Notes: generated by a model not told the origin, from the letters alone. DNA of 60,080 bases from Massilia mucilaginosa (GCF_011682145.1 NZ_WHJH01000044.1:1-60080); one strand, 5' to 3'; counted from the stretch's first letter, positions 8,443-26,359 are shown. Made by a program: numbers and translations.

Positions 8443-10311
8443 ATGACCAACAGCTCCACCAGCAGCGCCAGCCCAAGCAACAGCGCAAGTAATAGCCCGA
8501 CCAACAGCAACGCGTCCGACGCCAGCCGCAAAGGCAGTCTGGCAGCATTCAAAGGCCTGTTCCCGTTCCTGCGTCCGTACCGCCGCCAGTTCCTGATGGC
8601 CGGCATCGCGCTGGTGGTCGCGGCCGGCGCCACCCTGGCGATTCCGGCCGCCTTCAAGCAGATGATCGACCTCGGTTTCGGCGCCTCGGCCGGAGCCAAG
8701 AGCATTCGCCATGTCGACGCCACCTTCCTCGCCCTGTTCGGCGTCGCCTCGCTGCTGGCGGTGGCCACCGCGGCGCGCTTCTTTACCGTCAGCTGGCTGG
8801 GCGAGCGCGTTACCGCCGACATCCGCAGCGCCGTCTACAAGCACGTGGTGGACCAGAGCCCGGAGTTTTTCGAAACCACCCAAACCGGCGAAGTCCTCTC
8901 GCGCATCACCACCGACACCACCCTGATCCAGGCGGTGGTCGGCACCAGCATCTCGATGGCGCTGCGTAACGTGCTGCTGTTCCTGGGCGGCCTGGTGATG
9001 CTGTTCGTGACCAGCGTCAAGCTCTCCTCCATCATCCTGGCGCTGCTGGTGGCGGTGATCGTCCCGATCGTGCTGTTCGGGCGGCGCGTGCGCAAGCTCT
9101 CGCGCGACTCGCAGGACCGCATCGCCGACGCCTCCGCCATGGCCGGCGAAATCCTCAACGCCATGCCGACCGTGCAAGCCTTCACGCACGAAAAAATCGA
9201 ATCGGCGCGTTTCGGCCAGTCGGTCGAAGGCGCCTTTTCGACCGCGATGCGGCGCATCCGCGCGCGCGCCCTGCTGACGATGCTCGCCATCGTGCTGGTG
9301 TTCGGCACCATCGTCTTCGTGCTGTGGCTGGGCGCGCACGCCGTCCTGGAAGGCAGCATGACCGGCGGCGACCTTGGCCAGTTCATTCTGTACGCCTCGA
9401 TCGTGGCCGGCTCGATCGGCGCGCTCTCGGAAGTGATGGGCGAAGCCCAGCGCGCCGCCGGCGCCACCGAGCGCCTGCTCGAACTGCTGTCGGTCCAGTC
9501 CTCGATCCAGAATCCGGCCAAGCCGGTCACCCTGCCGGCGCGCACCGCCAGCGGCGCCGCGCTGGCCCTGAACGACGTCACCTTCTCGTATCCATCGCGC
9601 CCCGAAACGGCGGCGCTGGGGCACCTGACGCTGTCGATCGCGCCCGGCGAAACGGTGGCCGTGGTCGGCCCGTCGGGAGCCGGCAAGACCACCCTGTTCC
9701 AGCTGTTCCTGCGTTTTTACGACCCGCAAAGCGGCACCATCACGCTCGACGGCGTCGACATCAAGCGGCTCGACCTGCACACCCTGCGCGACGCCATCGG
9801 CATCGTCCCGCAAGACACGGTGATCTTCTCGGCCGACGCCATGGAAAACATCCGCTACGGGCGCGCCGGCGCGAGCGACGCCGAAGTGATTGCGGCGGCG
9901 CGCATGGCCGCCGCCCACGAATTCATCGAACGCCTGCCGCAGGGGTACAAATCGTTCCTGGGCGAGCGCGGGGTACGGCTGTCGGGCGGACAGCGGCAGC
10001 GGATCGCGATTGCGCGCGCGCTGCTCAAGAATCCGCCACTGCTGCTGCTCGACGAAGCGACCAGCGCGCTCGACGCCGAATCCGAGCGGCTGGTGCAAAG
10101 TGCGCTGGAAGCGGCGATGGTCGGGCGCACCACGGTCGTCATCGCGCACCGCCTGGCGACGGTGCAGCGGGCCGACCGCATCATCGTGATGGAAGACGGC
10201 CGCATTGTCGAAACCGGCACGCACGCCTCGCTGGTCGCGCTGGGCGGCATCTACGCCAACCTCGCCGCCCTGCAATTCCACAACATCCACATCGCCCACG
10301 AAGCGGCCTGA
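8443..10311 (+). CDS. MsbA-like ABC exporter (fused transmembrane and ATPase domains)
   Basis: A 622-residue half-transporter that should work as a homodimer in the inner membrane. Residues 1-30 form a Ser/Asn-rich low-complexity tail. Six TM helices span about 45-340. The nucleotide-binding domain follows from about 375: Walker A GPSGAGKTT with Lys415, Q-loop IVPQDTVIF, signature LSGGQRQRIAIARALL, Walker B LLLLDEATSALD and the switch His in VIAHRL. The family moves lipids, lipid A, drugs or peptides; the substrate here is unknown. It stands 26 bases after the CrtC-like gene on the same strand, so it may belong to the same transcript. Confidence 0.88.
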   Translation: MTNSSTSSASPSNSASNSPTNSNASDASRKGSLAAFKGLFPFLRPYRRQFLMAGIALVVAAGATLAIPAAFKQMIDLGFGASAGAKSIRHVDATFLALFGVASLLAVATAARFFTVSWLGERVTADIRSAVYKHVVDQSPEFFETTQTGEVLSRITTDTTLIQAVVGTSISMALRNVLLFLGGLVMLFVTSVKLSSIILALLVAVIVPIVLFGRRVRKLSRDSQDRIADASAMAGEILNAMPTVQAFTHEKIESARFGQSVEGAFSTAMRRIRARALLTMLAIVLVFGTIVFVLWLGAHAVLEGSMTGGDLGQFILYASIVAGSIGALSEVMGEAQRAAGATERLLELLSVQSSIQNPAKPVTLPARTASGAALALNDVTFSYPSRPETAALGHLTLSIAPGETVAVVGPSGAGKTTLFQLFLRFYDPQSGTITLDGVDIKRLDLHTLRDAIGIVPQDTVIFSADAMENIRYGRAGASDAEVIAAARMAAAHEFIERLPQGYKSFLGERGVRLSGGQRQRIAIARALLKNPPLLLLDEATSALDAESERLVQSALEAAMVGRTTVVIAHRLATVQRADRIIVMEDGRIVETGTHASLVALGGIYANLAALQFHNIHIAHEAA

Positions 10312-10347
10312 ACAATAGCAACACCCAATTGCTTAAGAAATTTCCTA

Positions 10348-10528
10348 CAACCGGGGTCAGAGCTCTAAATAGAAACTTTTTACACTTTTGCGGCGCTGGA
10401 CCCTGGATGGCACCAAGAAGGTCCTGCCGTGCGATGACAGTCCCGGAGTGACGGCAACACCAGCTTGTTGCCGAGGTAGCCGGTCACCGATTTAACAAAG
10501 TTTCGAGTTAGAGCTCTGACCCCGGTTG
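10348..10528. repeat. MITE-like element with 21-bp perfect terminal inverted repeats
   Basis: The 21 bases at 10348-10368 (CAACCGGGGTCAGAGCTC and three more) recur exactly as the reverse complement at 10508-10528. Inside the arms the match continues imperfectly (CTCTAAnTnGAAACTTTnT on both sides). Outside, AATTTCCTA and AATTCCT also pair. About 140 bp of non-coding sequence lies between the arms. The layout is that of a non-autonomous transposable element or a large REP-type hairpin. It fills most of the gap between the ABC exporter and the aldolase gene and ends only 27 bases before the latter's start. Confidence 0.75.
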
Positions 10529-10555
10529 AGGAATTAGTTGCTGAAGGAGAGCGTG

Positions 10556-11644
10556 GTGACGGATGCGGAGTTGTTTCAACAGTGCCATACGGTGTTGCCG
10601 GGCCATCGGGTGCGCACGCCGGCGCAGATGTTCGCCGCCATGGCCGCGTGGTGCGAGGATAATCGCGTCGCCCACGACGTCTACGGCAACGGTGCGCTGA
10701 TCGAGGCGTTCGAGCAGAAAATCGCCGACCTGCTCGGCTTCGAGGCGGCCGTGTTCTGCATCAGCGGGACCATGGCCCAGGCGACAGCGCTGCGCCTGGC
10801 CTGCGAGGACCGCGCCAGCCAGTTGGTCGCGCTCCATCCGACCTCGCACATCCTCGTCCACGAAAAATCGAACTACCAGCTGCTCGGGCACTTCCAGGCG
10901 CTGCAGACGGGTGACCGCCACCGCCCCTGGTCGAGCGCGGACTTGCGCGCCATTCCCGACAAACTCGGCGCCGTCGCCATCGAAATCCCGATGCGCGAAA
11001 TCGGCGGACAAAATCCGCCGTGGGAGGAGCTCGAGGCGATCAAGGCCCACTGCCGCACCCGCAACGCGCACCTGCACATGGATGGCGCGCGACTGTGGGA
11101 AGCAGCCGCCGCCTTCAAGCGCCCGCTGCGCGAGATCGCCGCCGGCTTCGATTCGGTCTATGTCTCGCTGTACAAGGGCATCGGCGGCCTCGGTGGCGCC
11201 ATGCTGGCCGGGCGCCGCGCGTTCGTCGAACGCGCCGCCGAGTGGTTCCGCCGCGAAGGCGGCAATGTGATCCACCGCTCGCCCTACGTGGTGGCGGCGG
11301 CGATGCAGTTCGACGCGCGCCTGGCCGCGATGCCGCATTACTTCCGCCGCACCGAGTGGCTGTACGAGGTGCTGCGCGACTTTCCGGCGCTGCGCGTCAA
11401 TCCGGCGCGCCCGCAGGCGAACATGCTGCACCTGCACCTGCCGGTGGCGCGCGAACGGGCGCTGGAGATCCGCAACCGCATCGCACACGAGCACCAGATA
11501 TGGCTGTTCGGCCGCGCCGCCCATGGCGCGCTGGCCGACACCAGCGTGGTGGAACTGTACGTCGGCGAGAACCTCGCCGCCCTGCCCGACCAGCGCGTGC
11601 GCGACAGCGTCGAACTGCTGGCGCGGGCCCTGGCAGGCCAATAA
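10556..11644 (+). CDS. threonine aldolase / beta-eliminating lyase family PLP enzyme
   Basis: A 362-residue fold-type I PLP enzyme of the Beta_elim_lyase family (low-specificity threonine aldolases, LtaE-like). These cleave L-threonine or allo-threonine to glycine and acetaldehyde in the cytoplasm. Seen: a substrate-loop region VYGNG near the N-terminus, CISGTMAQATALRL (cofactor phosphate region), HMDGARLWEAA (Asp contacting PLP, Arg), and the Schiff-base lysine in SLYKGIGGLGGAML (Lys207). I chose GTG 10556 because AAGGAG (10544-10549) lies six bases upstream; TTG 10538 is possible but unsupported. A MITE-like repeat ends just upstream and may affect its expression. The true substrate may be another beta-hydroxy amino acid. 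Confidence 0.82.
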   Translation: MTDAELFQQCHTVLPGHRVRTPAQMFAAMAAWCEDNRVAHDVYGNGALIEAFEQKIADLLGFEAAVFCISGTMAQATALRLACEDRASQLVALHPTSHILVHEKSNYQLLGHFQALQTGDRHRPWSSADLRAIPDKLGAVAIEIPMREIGGQNPPWEELEAIKAHCRTRNAHLHMDGARLWEAAAAFKRPLREIAAGFDSVYVSLYKGIGGLGGAMLAGRRAFVERAAEWFRREGGNVIHRSPYVVAAAMQFDARLAAMPHYFRRTEWLYEVLRDFPALRVNPARPQANMLHLHLPVARERALEIRNRIAHEHQIWLFGRAAHGALADTSVVELYVGENLAALPDQRVRDSVELLARALAGQ

Positions 11645-11677
11645 GATACGGTTGAACTATAATACGGAGTTTTAGCG

Positions 11678-12472
11678 ATGCGCCAATACCTCGACTTCAT
11701 GCGCCATGTGAAAGACCATGGCACCGAAAAAACCGACCGCACCGGCACCGGTACGCGCTCCGTCTTCGGCCATCAGATGCGCTTCAACCTGCAGGACGGG
11801 TTTCCCTTGGTGACCACCAAGAAGGTGCATCTCAAATCCATCATCCATGAATTGATCTGGTTCCTGGCCGGCTCCACCAATATCGGCTACCTCAAGGACA
11901 ACGGCGTCAGTATCTGGGACGACTGGGCCGACGCCAATGGCGACCTCGGTCCCATCTACGGCTACCAGTGGCGCAGCTGGCCGGCCCCGGGCGGCGAACA
12001 TATCGACCAGATCTCGCAGGTGATGGAGCAGATCAGGAACAATCCCGACTCGCGCCGCATGATCGTCTCGGCCTGGAACGTGGCCGATATCCCGAACATG
12101 AAGCTGCCCCCTTGCCACGCGCTGTTCCAGTTCTATGTGGCCGACGGCAAGCTGTCGTGCCAGCTGTATCAGCGCAGCGCCGACATTTTTCTGGGCGTGC
12201 CGTTCAATATCGCGTCGTATGCGATCCTGACCCACATGATGGCCCAGCAGGCCGGCCTGGAAGTGGGCGACTTCGTCTGGACCGGCGGCGACTGCCACTT
12301 GTATTCGAACCACATGGAGCAGGTCGACCTGCAACTGGCGCGCGCGCCGTTCGCGCTCCCGCGCCTGGTCATCAAGCGCAAGCCGGACTCGCTGTTCGAC
12401 TACAAGTTCGAGGACTTCGAGGTCGTCGGCTACGAATCGCACCCGCACATCAAGGCGCCGGTCGCGGTGTAA
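11678..12472 (+). CDS. thyA: thymidylate synthase
   Basis: Converts dUMP to dTMP using 5,10-methylene-THF, yielding dihydrofolate. At 264 residues it has exactly the E. coli length. The catalytic cysteine is Cys146 in [12 protein letters not shown]. The folate/dUMP residues are conserved ([43 protein letters not shown]). GGAG at 11666-11669 is the ribosome binding site. In many betaproteobacteria folA follows closely; here folA is 14 kb away behind the duplicated carAB units. The gene ends inside a perfect palindromic terminator shared with the convergent chemoreceptor gene. Confidence 0.97.
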   Translation: MRQYLDFMRHVKDHGTEKTDRTGTGTRSVFGHQMRFNLQDGFPLVTTKKVHLKSIIHELIWFLAGSTNIGYLKDNGVSIWDDWADANGDLGPIYGYQWRSWPAPGGEHIDQISQVMEQIRNNPDSRRMIVSAWNVADIPNMKLPPCHALFQFYVADGKLSCQLYQRSADIFLGVPFNIASYAILTHMMAQQAGLEVGDFVWTGGDCHLYSNHMEQVDLQLARAPFALPRLVIKRKPDSLFDYKFEDFEVVGYESHPHIKAPVAV

Positions 12473-12500
12473 GAAAGCGCCCGCGGGCGCTTTCTTACAC
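12467..12500. terminator. perfect 34-bp palindrome, bidirectional terminator between thyA and mcp
   Basis: The 34 bases at 12467-12500 are their own reverse complement (arm GTGTAAGAAAGCGCCCG, 17 bases). The thyA stop TAA (12470-12472) lies inside it, and the chemoreceptor stop codon begins one base beyond its other end (12501). The stem centre is GC-rich and each arm carries a TTTCTTAC run on its 3' side, so it can work in both directions. Confidence 0.8.
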
Positions 12501-14261
12501 TTAAAACTCTTCCCAATCCGCTTCGACCGCGGCGCTGGCCGCGCGCCTCGGGGCGGCTGCCTTCGATGCGGCTGCTTTCGGTGCGCCGGCCCTGGGTGCT
12601 GGCGGCTGCGGTTTGCCGGCCAGGCGCGCGGCTGCGGTTGCCGGCTTGCGCGCCGGCGCCGTGCGCACCTCCTGCGGCGCCCGCGCCGGCGCACCATCGA
12701 CCTTGAACACGCTGACCACCTGCGTCAGCGCGCCAGCCTGTTCGCGCAGCAGGCCGGCCGCCGCCGCGGCTTCCTCGACCAGGCCCACGTTTTGCTGGGT
12801 GATCGAATCCATCTGTCCGACCGCTTCGTTGATCTGGTCGATGCCGGCCGTCTGCTCGGCGCTGGCGGTGGTGATTTCGCCCATGATGTCGGTCACGCGG
12901 GCGATGCTGGTGACGATTTCCTGCATCGTCACGCCAGCCTGGTCGACCAGCTTGGCGCCGCTGTCGACCTTGTCGACCGAGTCGCCGATCAGCTGCTTGA
13001 TTTCCTTGGCGGCGCCGGCCGAACGTTGCGCCAGGTTGCGCACCTCCGATGCCACCACCGCGAAGCCGCGTCCCTGCTCGCCGGCGCGCGCCGCTTCCAC
13101 CGCCGCATTGAGCGCGAGGATATTGGTCTGGAAGGCGATGCCGTCGATGACGGCAATGATGTCGACGATCTTCTTGGACGAGGCGTTGATCGAGCCCATG
13201 GTCTCGACCACCTGGGCCACCACCACGCCACCCTTGGTCGCCACTTCCGACGCCGACTGCGCCAGCACATTGGCCTGGCGCGCATTATCGGCGTTCTGGC
13301 GCACGGTGCTGGTCAATTCCTCCATCGAGGCGGCTGTCTGTTCCAGCGAACTGGCCTGGGAGCTGGTGCGGTCCGACAGGTCGGTGTTACCGGCCGCGAT
13401 TTCGCCCGCCGCGCTGGAAATGGTGTCGGTGCTGCCGCGCACCTCAAGGACGATCTGCGCCAGGTTCGATTTCATCTTGTCCATCGCACCGAGCAAGGCG
13501 CCGATTTCATTGCGTCCGTGCTTGCCGATCTTGCCGGTCAGGTCGCCGTCCGCCACGCGCACCGCGATCCGCATCGCTTCCTTGAGCGGCAGCGAAATCG
13601 CGCGCAGCAGCGCCCAGCCCACCGCGATCCCGAGCACCACGCCGACGACCAGCACCGCCACCATGGCGTAGGCGGTGTGCTCGAGTTCTTGCTTGACGCG
13701 CACTTCATCGCTGTTGACGCGCGTGGCGATGGCTTCCTTCATGCGCTCCATCGCCGCGTCGCCCACGCGGTAGGTCGGGTTGATCTTCTTGATCAGCACA
13801 TGTTCGGCGTCGACCCATTTGCCGGCCTTGATCAGGGCCGCCGTGGAGCGGATGTGTTCCAGTCCCAGCCCGTCGCTTTTGGCAAACCATTCCTCGGCCA
13901 GGCGCTTCTCTTCCGGCGATTTGATGGCGGCCATATATTCCTTCCAGCGCTTGGTGGCGCGCTCCGCAATCGCCTCGATCTGGTCGAAATGCACGCTAAG
14001 GGCATGGTCGTGCAACTGCGACGAGGGCAGTATCGGGTTATGCTGGAGCGCTTGCAGGATCTGGCTGCGATTGAGTTCCATCTCGAGCCGGCTGGCCGCC
14101 TGCACCGAGCTGTTTTTGTAGTCTTCGAGCGTGACGTCGCGGATCAGGGCGACAGAATGGCCGGCGCTGTAGATGCCCGTGGCGCCAACCGCCACCAGCA
14201 GCAAGATCAGGAAGCCGAGAACCCCGGTGACGAGGTTTTTGATGCTGATGTTGTCGAACAT
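12501..14261 (-). CDS. methyl-accepting chemotaxis protein (unit 1)
   Basis: A 586-residue transmembrane chemoreceptor. TM1 is at about residues 8-30. A periplasmic four-helix-bundle-type sensor region extends to about 185. TM2 ([19 protein letters not shown]) is followed by HAMP ([16 protein letters not shown]) and a long signalling coiled coil with the conserved tip [18 protein letters not shown]...[18 protein letters not shown]. An Ala/Pro-rich linker ends in DWEEF, a C-terminal pentapeptide of the type that tethers CheR/CheB. It is the last gene of carA-carB-mcp unit 1, starting 75 bases after the carB stop with AAGGAG just upstream. It is highly similar to the receptor at 19607, with near-identical stretches in the signalling half. 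The ligand is unknown. Confidence 0.93.
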   Translation of the reverse strand: MFDNISIKNLVTGVLGFLILLLVAVGATGIYSAGHSVALIRDVTLEDYKNSSVQAASRLEMELNRSQILQALQHNPILPSSQLHDHALSVHFDQIEAIAERATKRWKEYMAAIKSPEEKRLAEEWFAKSDGLGLEHIRSTAALIKAGKWVDAEHVLIKKINPTYRVGDAAMERMKEAIATRVNSDEVRVKQELEHTAYAMVAVLVVGVVLGIAVGWALLRAISLPLKEAMRIAVRVADGDLTGKIGKHGRNEIGALLGAMDKMKSNLAQIVLEVRGSTDTISSAAGEIAAGNTDLSDRTSSQASSLEQTAASMEELTSTVRQNADNARQANVLAQSASEVATKGGVVVAQVVETMGSINASSKKIVDIIAVIDGIAFQTNILALNAAVEAARAGEQGRGFAVVASEVRNLAQRSAGAAKEIKQLIGDSVDKVDSGAKLVDQAGVTMQEIVTSIARVTDIMGEITTASAEQTAGIDQINEAVGQMDSITQQNVGLVEEAAAAAGLLREQAGALTQVVSVFKVDGAPARAPQEVRTAPARKPATAAARLAGKPQPPAPRAGAPKAAASKAAAPRRAASAAVEADWEEF

Positions 14262-14336
14262 TCGATACTCCTTGAATTGCTGTTCCGAAGCGAAGCGTTG
14301 AAAGGCCGGCGCGCACCATGCGCACCGGCTGCGGTA

Positions 14337-18150
<3,814 letters not shown>

Positions 18151-18158
<8 letters not shown>

Positions 18159-19305
18159 GTTTGCAATCCTCCATCATGGTCACGAAGCGGTCGAACAGGC
18201 CAGCCGTATCGTGCGGGCCGGGAGAAGCTTCGGGGTGGCCCTGGAAGCAGAAGGCCGGTTTGTCCACGCGCTCGAAACCCTGAAGGGTGCGGTCGAACAG
18301 CGACACGTGGGTGACCCGGCAGTTGGCCGGCAAGGTCGCGGCATCGACCGCGAAGCCGTGGTTCTGCGATGTGATCGCCACCTTGCCGCTGGCCAGTTCT
18401 TGCACCGGGTGGTTGGCGCCGCGGTGGCCGAACTTCATCTTGACCGTGCGCGCGCCCGAGGCCAGCGCCATGATCTGGTGCCCGAGGCAGATGCCGAACA
18501 CCGGCGTGCCGCTGTCGATCAAGGCGCGCGCGGCCTCGATCGCGTAATCGCAGGCGGCCGGGTCGCCCGGGCCGTTGGAGAGGAAGACGCCGTCGGCGCC
18601 GAGCGCCAGCACGTCCGCCGCGCAGGTCGTGGCGGGCAGCACGGTGATCCTGCAGCCGCGCTCGGCGAGCATGCGCAGGATGTTCGATTTGATACCGAAA
18701 TCGATGGCGGCGACGTGCAGGTGCGCGCGCTGGCGGCGCCCGAATCCGGTCCCCGGCTGCCACACCGTCTGGTCCCATTCGTAGGCCGCTTGCGTGGTCA
18801 CCAGGCGCGCCAGGTCGGCGCCGGCCAGGCCGTCGAAGGCGCGCGCCAGTGCCAGCGCCGGCTGCGGATCGTCGCCGCTGACGATGGCGCCGTGCTGCGC
18901 CCCGCCGTCGCGCAGCAGGCGCGTCAGCTTGCGGGTATCGATGCCGGCGATCGCGATCACGCCATGCGCGGCCAGGTAATCGGACAGGCTGGTGCTGCTC
19001 CTGAAGTTAGACGCCAGCAGCGCCAGGTCCCTGATGACCAGCCCCGCCGCATGCACCCGCGCCGATTCGCAGTCCTGCGTGTTGACGCCGGTGTTGCCGA
19101 TGTGCGGATAGGTGAGCGTGACGATCTGGCGCGCGTAACTGGGGTCGGTCAGGATTTCCTGATACCCGGTCATGGCGGTGTTGAAGACGATTTCGCCGCT
19201 GGTCCGGCCGGGCGCGCCGATGGCGCTGCCATGAAATAGCGTGCCATCGGCAAGTGCGAGAATGGCACCGGGGCGCGAGCCCGAGCCGCTGAGCGGGTGC
19301 TTCAT
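18151..19305 (-). CDS. carA: carbamoyl-phosphate synthase small subunit (glutaminase, unit 1)
   Basis: A 384-residue glutamine amidotransferase subunit that hydrolyses glutamine and channels ammonia to CarB. The N-terminal CPSase_sm domain (~10-150) has [18 protein letters not shown]. The class I GATase domain has the nucleophile in GICLGHQ and the His/Glu pair in [16 protein letters not shown] is also conserved. I chose ATG 19305 (MKHPLSG, with GGGAG upstream), not an upstream in-frame ATG at 19359, because it matches the paralogue at 26359. It heads unit 1. It is clearly diverged from the second copy in the N-terminal two thirds but nearly identical near the C-terminus. Confidence 0.93.
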
Positions 19306-19485
19306 ACAGTCTCCCAGTGAGGTGCTTCGGCACGGCGCGTGGCGGGTTGAAGTGCCCACGCTGCCTGTCGAGAATCACGATACCTGAAAGAAATAATGCC
19401 TTACATCGAAGATTTGCCGCTTGTCTTCTTAAACCAACTGTTTGTATGTGACACCGGTTCACCCGCAGCGAAAGGTGAATCGTCA

Positions 19486-19499
19486 ATGATATGGATCAA
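19486..19499. promoter_or_regulatory. FNR/Anr-like box upstream of carA unit 1
   Basis: ATGAT-ATGG-ATCAA matches the FNR/Anr consensus TTGAT-N4-ATCAA at 9 of 10 defined positions. It lies about 180 bases upstream of carA unit 1, just past the terminator of the upstream receptor gene. Whether it controls the unit is untested, and a 9/10 match can occur by chance. Confidence 0.3.
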
Positions 19500-19513
19500 T
19501 GACAGTTTGTTAC

Positions 19514-19585
19514 AAAAACGGACGGGCGCCTTACCGGACGCCTTACCGGACGCCGTACCGGACGCCGCATAGGGGCGCCCGTCCG
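19514..19585 (-). terminator. terminator after mcp unit 2, with three 12-bp tandem repeats in its loop
   Basis: CGGACGGGCGCC (19519-19530) pairs perfectly with 19574-19585. On the minus strand the stem is followed by TTTTTGT, so it works as an intrinsic terminator for the chemoreceptor transcript. The unusually long loop holds three tandem copies of a 12-base unit, TTACCGGACGCC twice (19531-19554) and GTACCGGACGCC once (19555-19566). Confidence 0.7.
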
Positions 19586-19606
19586 CGCAGTCCGCGCGCG
19601 AGCGCG

Positions 19607-21336
19607 TCAGAATTCTTCCCAGTCCGATGCGGCGGCCGTGCTGGCGAGCGCGCGCTTGTGCGGCGCCGGCGCAGGCGCGGCCAGCTTGCGCGCCGCAGGC
19701 GCCGGCTTGCCCGCTGCGCGCGGTGCCAGCGCGACTGCCTTGCGCGGCTTGGCCGAGCGCGGCGCCGCCAGCGAGGCGGCCGCTCCATCGAGCTTGAACA
19801 CACTGACCACCTGCGTCAGCGTACCGGCTTGCTCTTGCAGCAGGCCGGCCGCCGCCGCGGCTTCTTCGACCAGGGCCACGTTTTGCTGGGTGATCGAATC
19901 CATCTGCCCGACCGCTTCGTTGATCTGGTCGATGCCGGCCGTCTGCTCGGCGCTGGCGGTGGTGATTTCGCCCATGATGTCGGTGACCCGATGGATGCTG
20001 GTGACGATTTCCTGCATCGTCAGGCCGGCCTGGTCGACCAGCTTGGCGCCGCTGTCGACCTTGTCGACCGAGTCGCCGATCAGCTGCTTGATTTCCTTGG
20101 CGGCGCCGGCCGAACGCTGCGCCAGGTTGCGCACCTCCGATGCCACCACCGCGAAGCCGCGTCCCTGCTCGCCCGCGCGCGCCGCTTCCACCGCCGCATT
20201 GAGGGCAAGGATATTGGTCTGGAAGGCGATGCCGTCGATGACGGCGATGATGTCGACGATCTTTTTGGACGAGGCGTTGATCGAACCCATGGTCTCGACC
20301 ACTTGCGCGACCACCAGCCCGCCCTTGCTGGCCACTTCCGAGGCCGGCATGGCCAGCACATTGGCCTGACGCGCATTGTCGGCGTTCTGGCGCACGGTGG
20401 AGGTCAGTTCTTCCATCGACGCCGCGGTCTGCTCCAGCGAACTGGCCTGGGAGCTGGTGCGGTCCGACAGGTCGGTGTTCCCCGCCGCGATTTCGCTCGA
20501 TGCGCTCGAAATGGTGTCGGTGCTGTTGCGCACCTCCGAGACGATCTGCGCCAGGTTCGATTTCATCTTGTCCATCGCGCCCAGCAAGGCGCCGATTTCG
20601 TTGCGGCTGTGCGTGACAATCCGGCCGGTCAGGTCGCCGTCGGCGACGCGCATGGCGATCTGCATGGCTTCCTGCAGCGGCGCCGAAATGGCGCGCACCA
20701 GTGCCCAGCCGACCGCGATGCCCAGGACCACGCCGAGCAGCAGGATGCCGGCCATGCCGTAGGCGATGCGCGCCAGGCTGGCGTTGACCATCTCGTCGTC
20801 GGCCTTGACGCGCTTGGCGGCCAGCTCCTTGAGGTTGGCCAGGGTGGCGTCGCCGATCCGGTAGCCCGGGTTGATCTTCTTGATCAGGACCGTTTCGGCG
20901 TCGTCCCACTTTTCGGCCTTGATGAATGCGGCCGCCGCCCGCACGTTCTCGATTCCCAGTCCGTCGCTCTTGGCGTACCACTCTTCGGCAAGGCGCTTTT
21001 CTTCGGGCGTCTTGATGGCGGCGATATACTCTTCCCAGCGCTTGGCGGTGCGGCCGGCGATGGCATCGATCTGGTCGAAGTGGACCGCCAGCGGGTGGTC
21101 GTGCAGCTGCGCCCACGACAGCGCCGGATTATGCTGGAGCGCTTGCAGTATCTGGCTGCGATTGAGTTCCATTTCAAGACGCACGGCCGTCTGCACGTTG
21201 ATGTTGCGCTGGTCTTCGACGGTAACGTCGCGTAGCAGGCCGACCGCATGGCGGCCGCTGTAAATACCCATGGCGCCGATGGTAACCATCAGCACGATGA
21301 GGAAGCCAAGGACACCGATGACGAGTGTCCTGATTT

Positions 21337-21352
<16 letters not shown>
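19607..21352 (-). CDS. methyl-accepting chemotaxis protein (unit 2)
   Basis: A 581-residue chemoreceptor, paralogue of the one at 12501, with the same layout. TM1 ([20 protein letters not shown]) is followed by a periplasmic helical sensor region, TM2 ([23 protein letters not shown]), HAMP, the signalling coiled coil with [20 protein letters not shown] at the tip, and a terminal DWEEF pentapeptide. I chose ATG 21352: AAGGAG lies 5 bases upstream and the protein lines up with its paralogue. The start lies inside the end of carB (16-base overlap with the carB stop at 21337), so translation of the two is probably coupled. Differences from copy 1 concentrate in the periplasmic part, as expected if the ligands differ. 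Confidence 0.92.
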
Positions 21353-25201
<3,849 letters not shown>

Positions 25202-25209
<8 letters not shown>

Positions 25210-26359
25210 GTTTACTACTTTCCATCAGGGTGACAAAACGGTCGAACAACACGGCCAGGTCGTGCGGGCCGGGGGAAGCTTCGGGGTGGCCCTGGAAGCA
25301 GAAAGCCGGCTTGTCCACGCGCTCGAAACCCTGCAGGGTACCGTCGAACAGCGACACGTGGGTGACCCGGCAGTTGGCCGGCAAGGTGGCGGCATCGACC
25401 GCGAAGCCGTGGTTCTGGGAGGTGATAGAAACCTTTCCAGTATCGAGGTCCTGAACCGGGTGATTGGCGCCGCGGTGGCCGAATTTCATCTTGACCGTGC
25501 GCGCGCCCGAGGCCAGCGCCATGATCTGGTGCCCGAGGCAGATGCCGAACACCGGCGTGCCGCTGTCGATCAGAATGCGCGCCGCGTCGATGGCGTAGCC
25601 GCAGGCCTGCGGGTCGCCGGGGCCGTTCGACAGGAAGATGCCGTCGGGTTTCAGCGCCAGCGCATCCTGCGCGCTCGCCTGCGCGGGCAGTACCGTGACG
25701 CGGCAGCCGCGCCCGGCCAGCATGCGCAGGATATTGGTTTTCACGCCGTAGTCGTACGCGACCACGTGCAGATGCGGCGCAAGCTGCGCGGGGAAGCCGG
25801 CGCCGAGCCGCCACGGGCCTTCAAGCCATTCGTAGGGCACTTGTGTGGAGACCACGCGCGCCAGGTCCATGCCATCGAGGCCGGGAAATGCGCGCGCCAG
25901 CGCCAGCGCCTGCCCGGGTTCGGCAGCGACGACGATGGCGCCGTTCTGCGCACCTTTTTCGCGCAGCAGGCGGGTGAGCTTGCGGGTATCGATATCGGCA
26001 ATGGCCACCACGTTCTGCTGCGCGAGGTAGTCGGACAGGCTCTGGGTCGAGCGGAAATTCGAGGCCAGCAAAGGCAGGTCGCGGATCACCAGGCCGGCGG
26101 CCTGCACCCGGGCCGATTCGCCGTCTTCGCTGTTGATGCCGGTGTTGCCGATGTGCGGATAGGTCAAGGTGACGATCTGGCGCGCGTAGCTCGGATCGGT
26201 CAGCACTTCCTGGTAGCCGGTCATGGCGGTGTTGAACACAACTTCGCCGCTGGCCTGGCCGGCGGCGCCGATGGCGCGGCCTTCGAACAGCGTGCCGTCC
26301 GCTAATGCCAGGGTGGCGCGCGGAGCTGCGCTGCTGCTGTTACTGAGTGGGTGCTTCAT
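25202..26359 (-). CDS. carA: carbamoyl-phosphate synthase small subunit (glutaminase, unit 2)
   Basis: A 385-residue glutaminase subunit, intact. It has [18 protein letters not shown] in the N-terminal domain, the catalytic Cys in GICLGHQ and His/Glu in GHPEASPGP. It is the first gene of unit 2, so its 369-base upstream region (shared with folA) is the likely promoter of the unit. The C-terminal ~110 residues nearly match copy 1; the middle (about 150-240) is much more diverged. Glutamine hydrolysis should feed ammonia to the CarB translated from the overlapping start. Whether each CarA pairs only with its own CarB is unknown. Confidence 0.93.

Larger units (their letters stand above)
19306..19606. 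other. intergenic region between the two carAB-mcp units
   Basis: These 301 bases hold no credible gene. They contain the terminator of the unit 2 receptor (19514-19585), an FNR/Anr-like box (19486-19499) and the upstream region of carA unit 1, including an AT-richer stretch at about 19375-19450 where a promoter could lie. No clear -35/-10 pair stands out. Confidence 0.6.

Noticed and set aside
11658-11663. TATAAT before thyA
   Set aside because: Used as a -10 box it would start the RNA inside or after the clear GGAG ribosome binding site (11666-11669), so it is probably chance.
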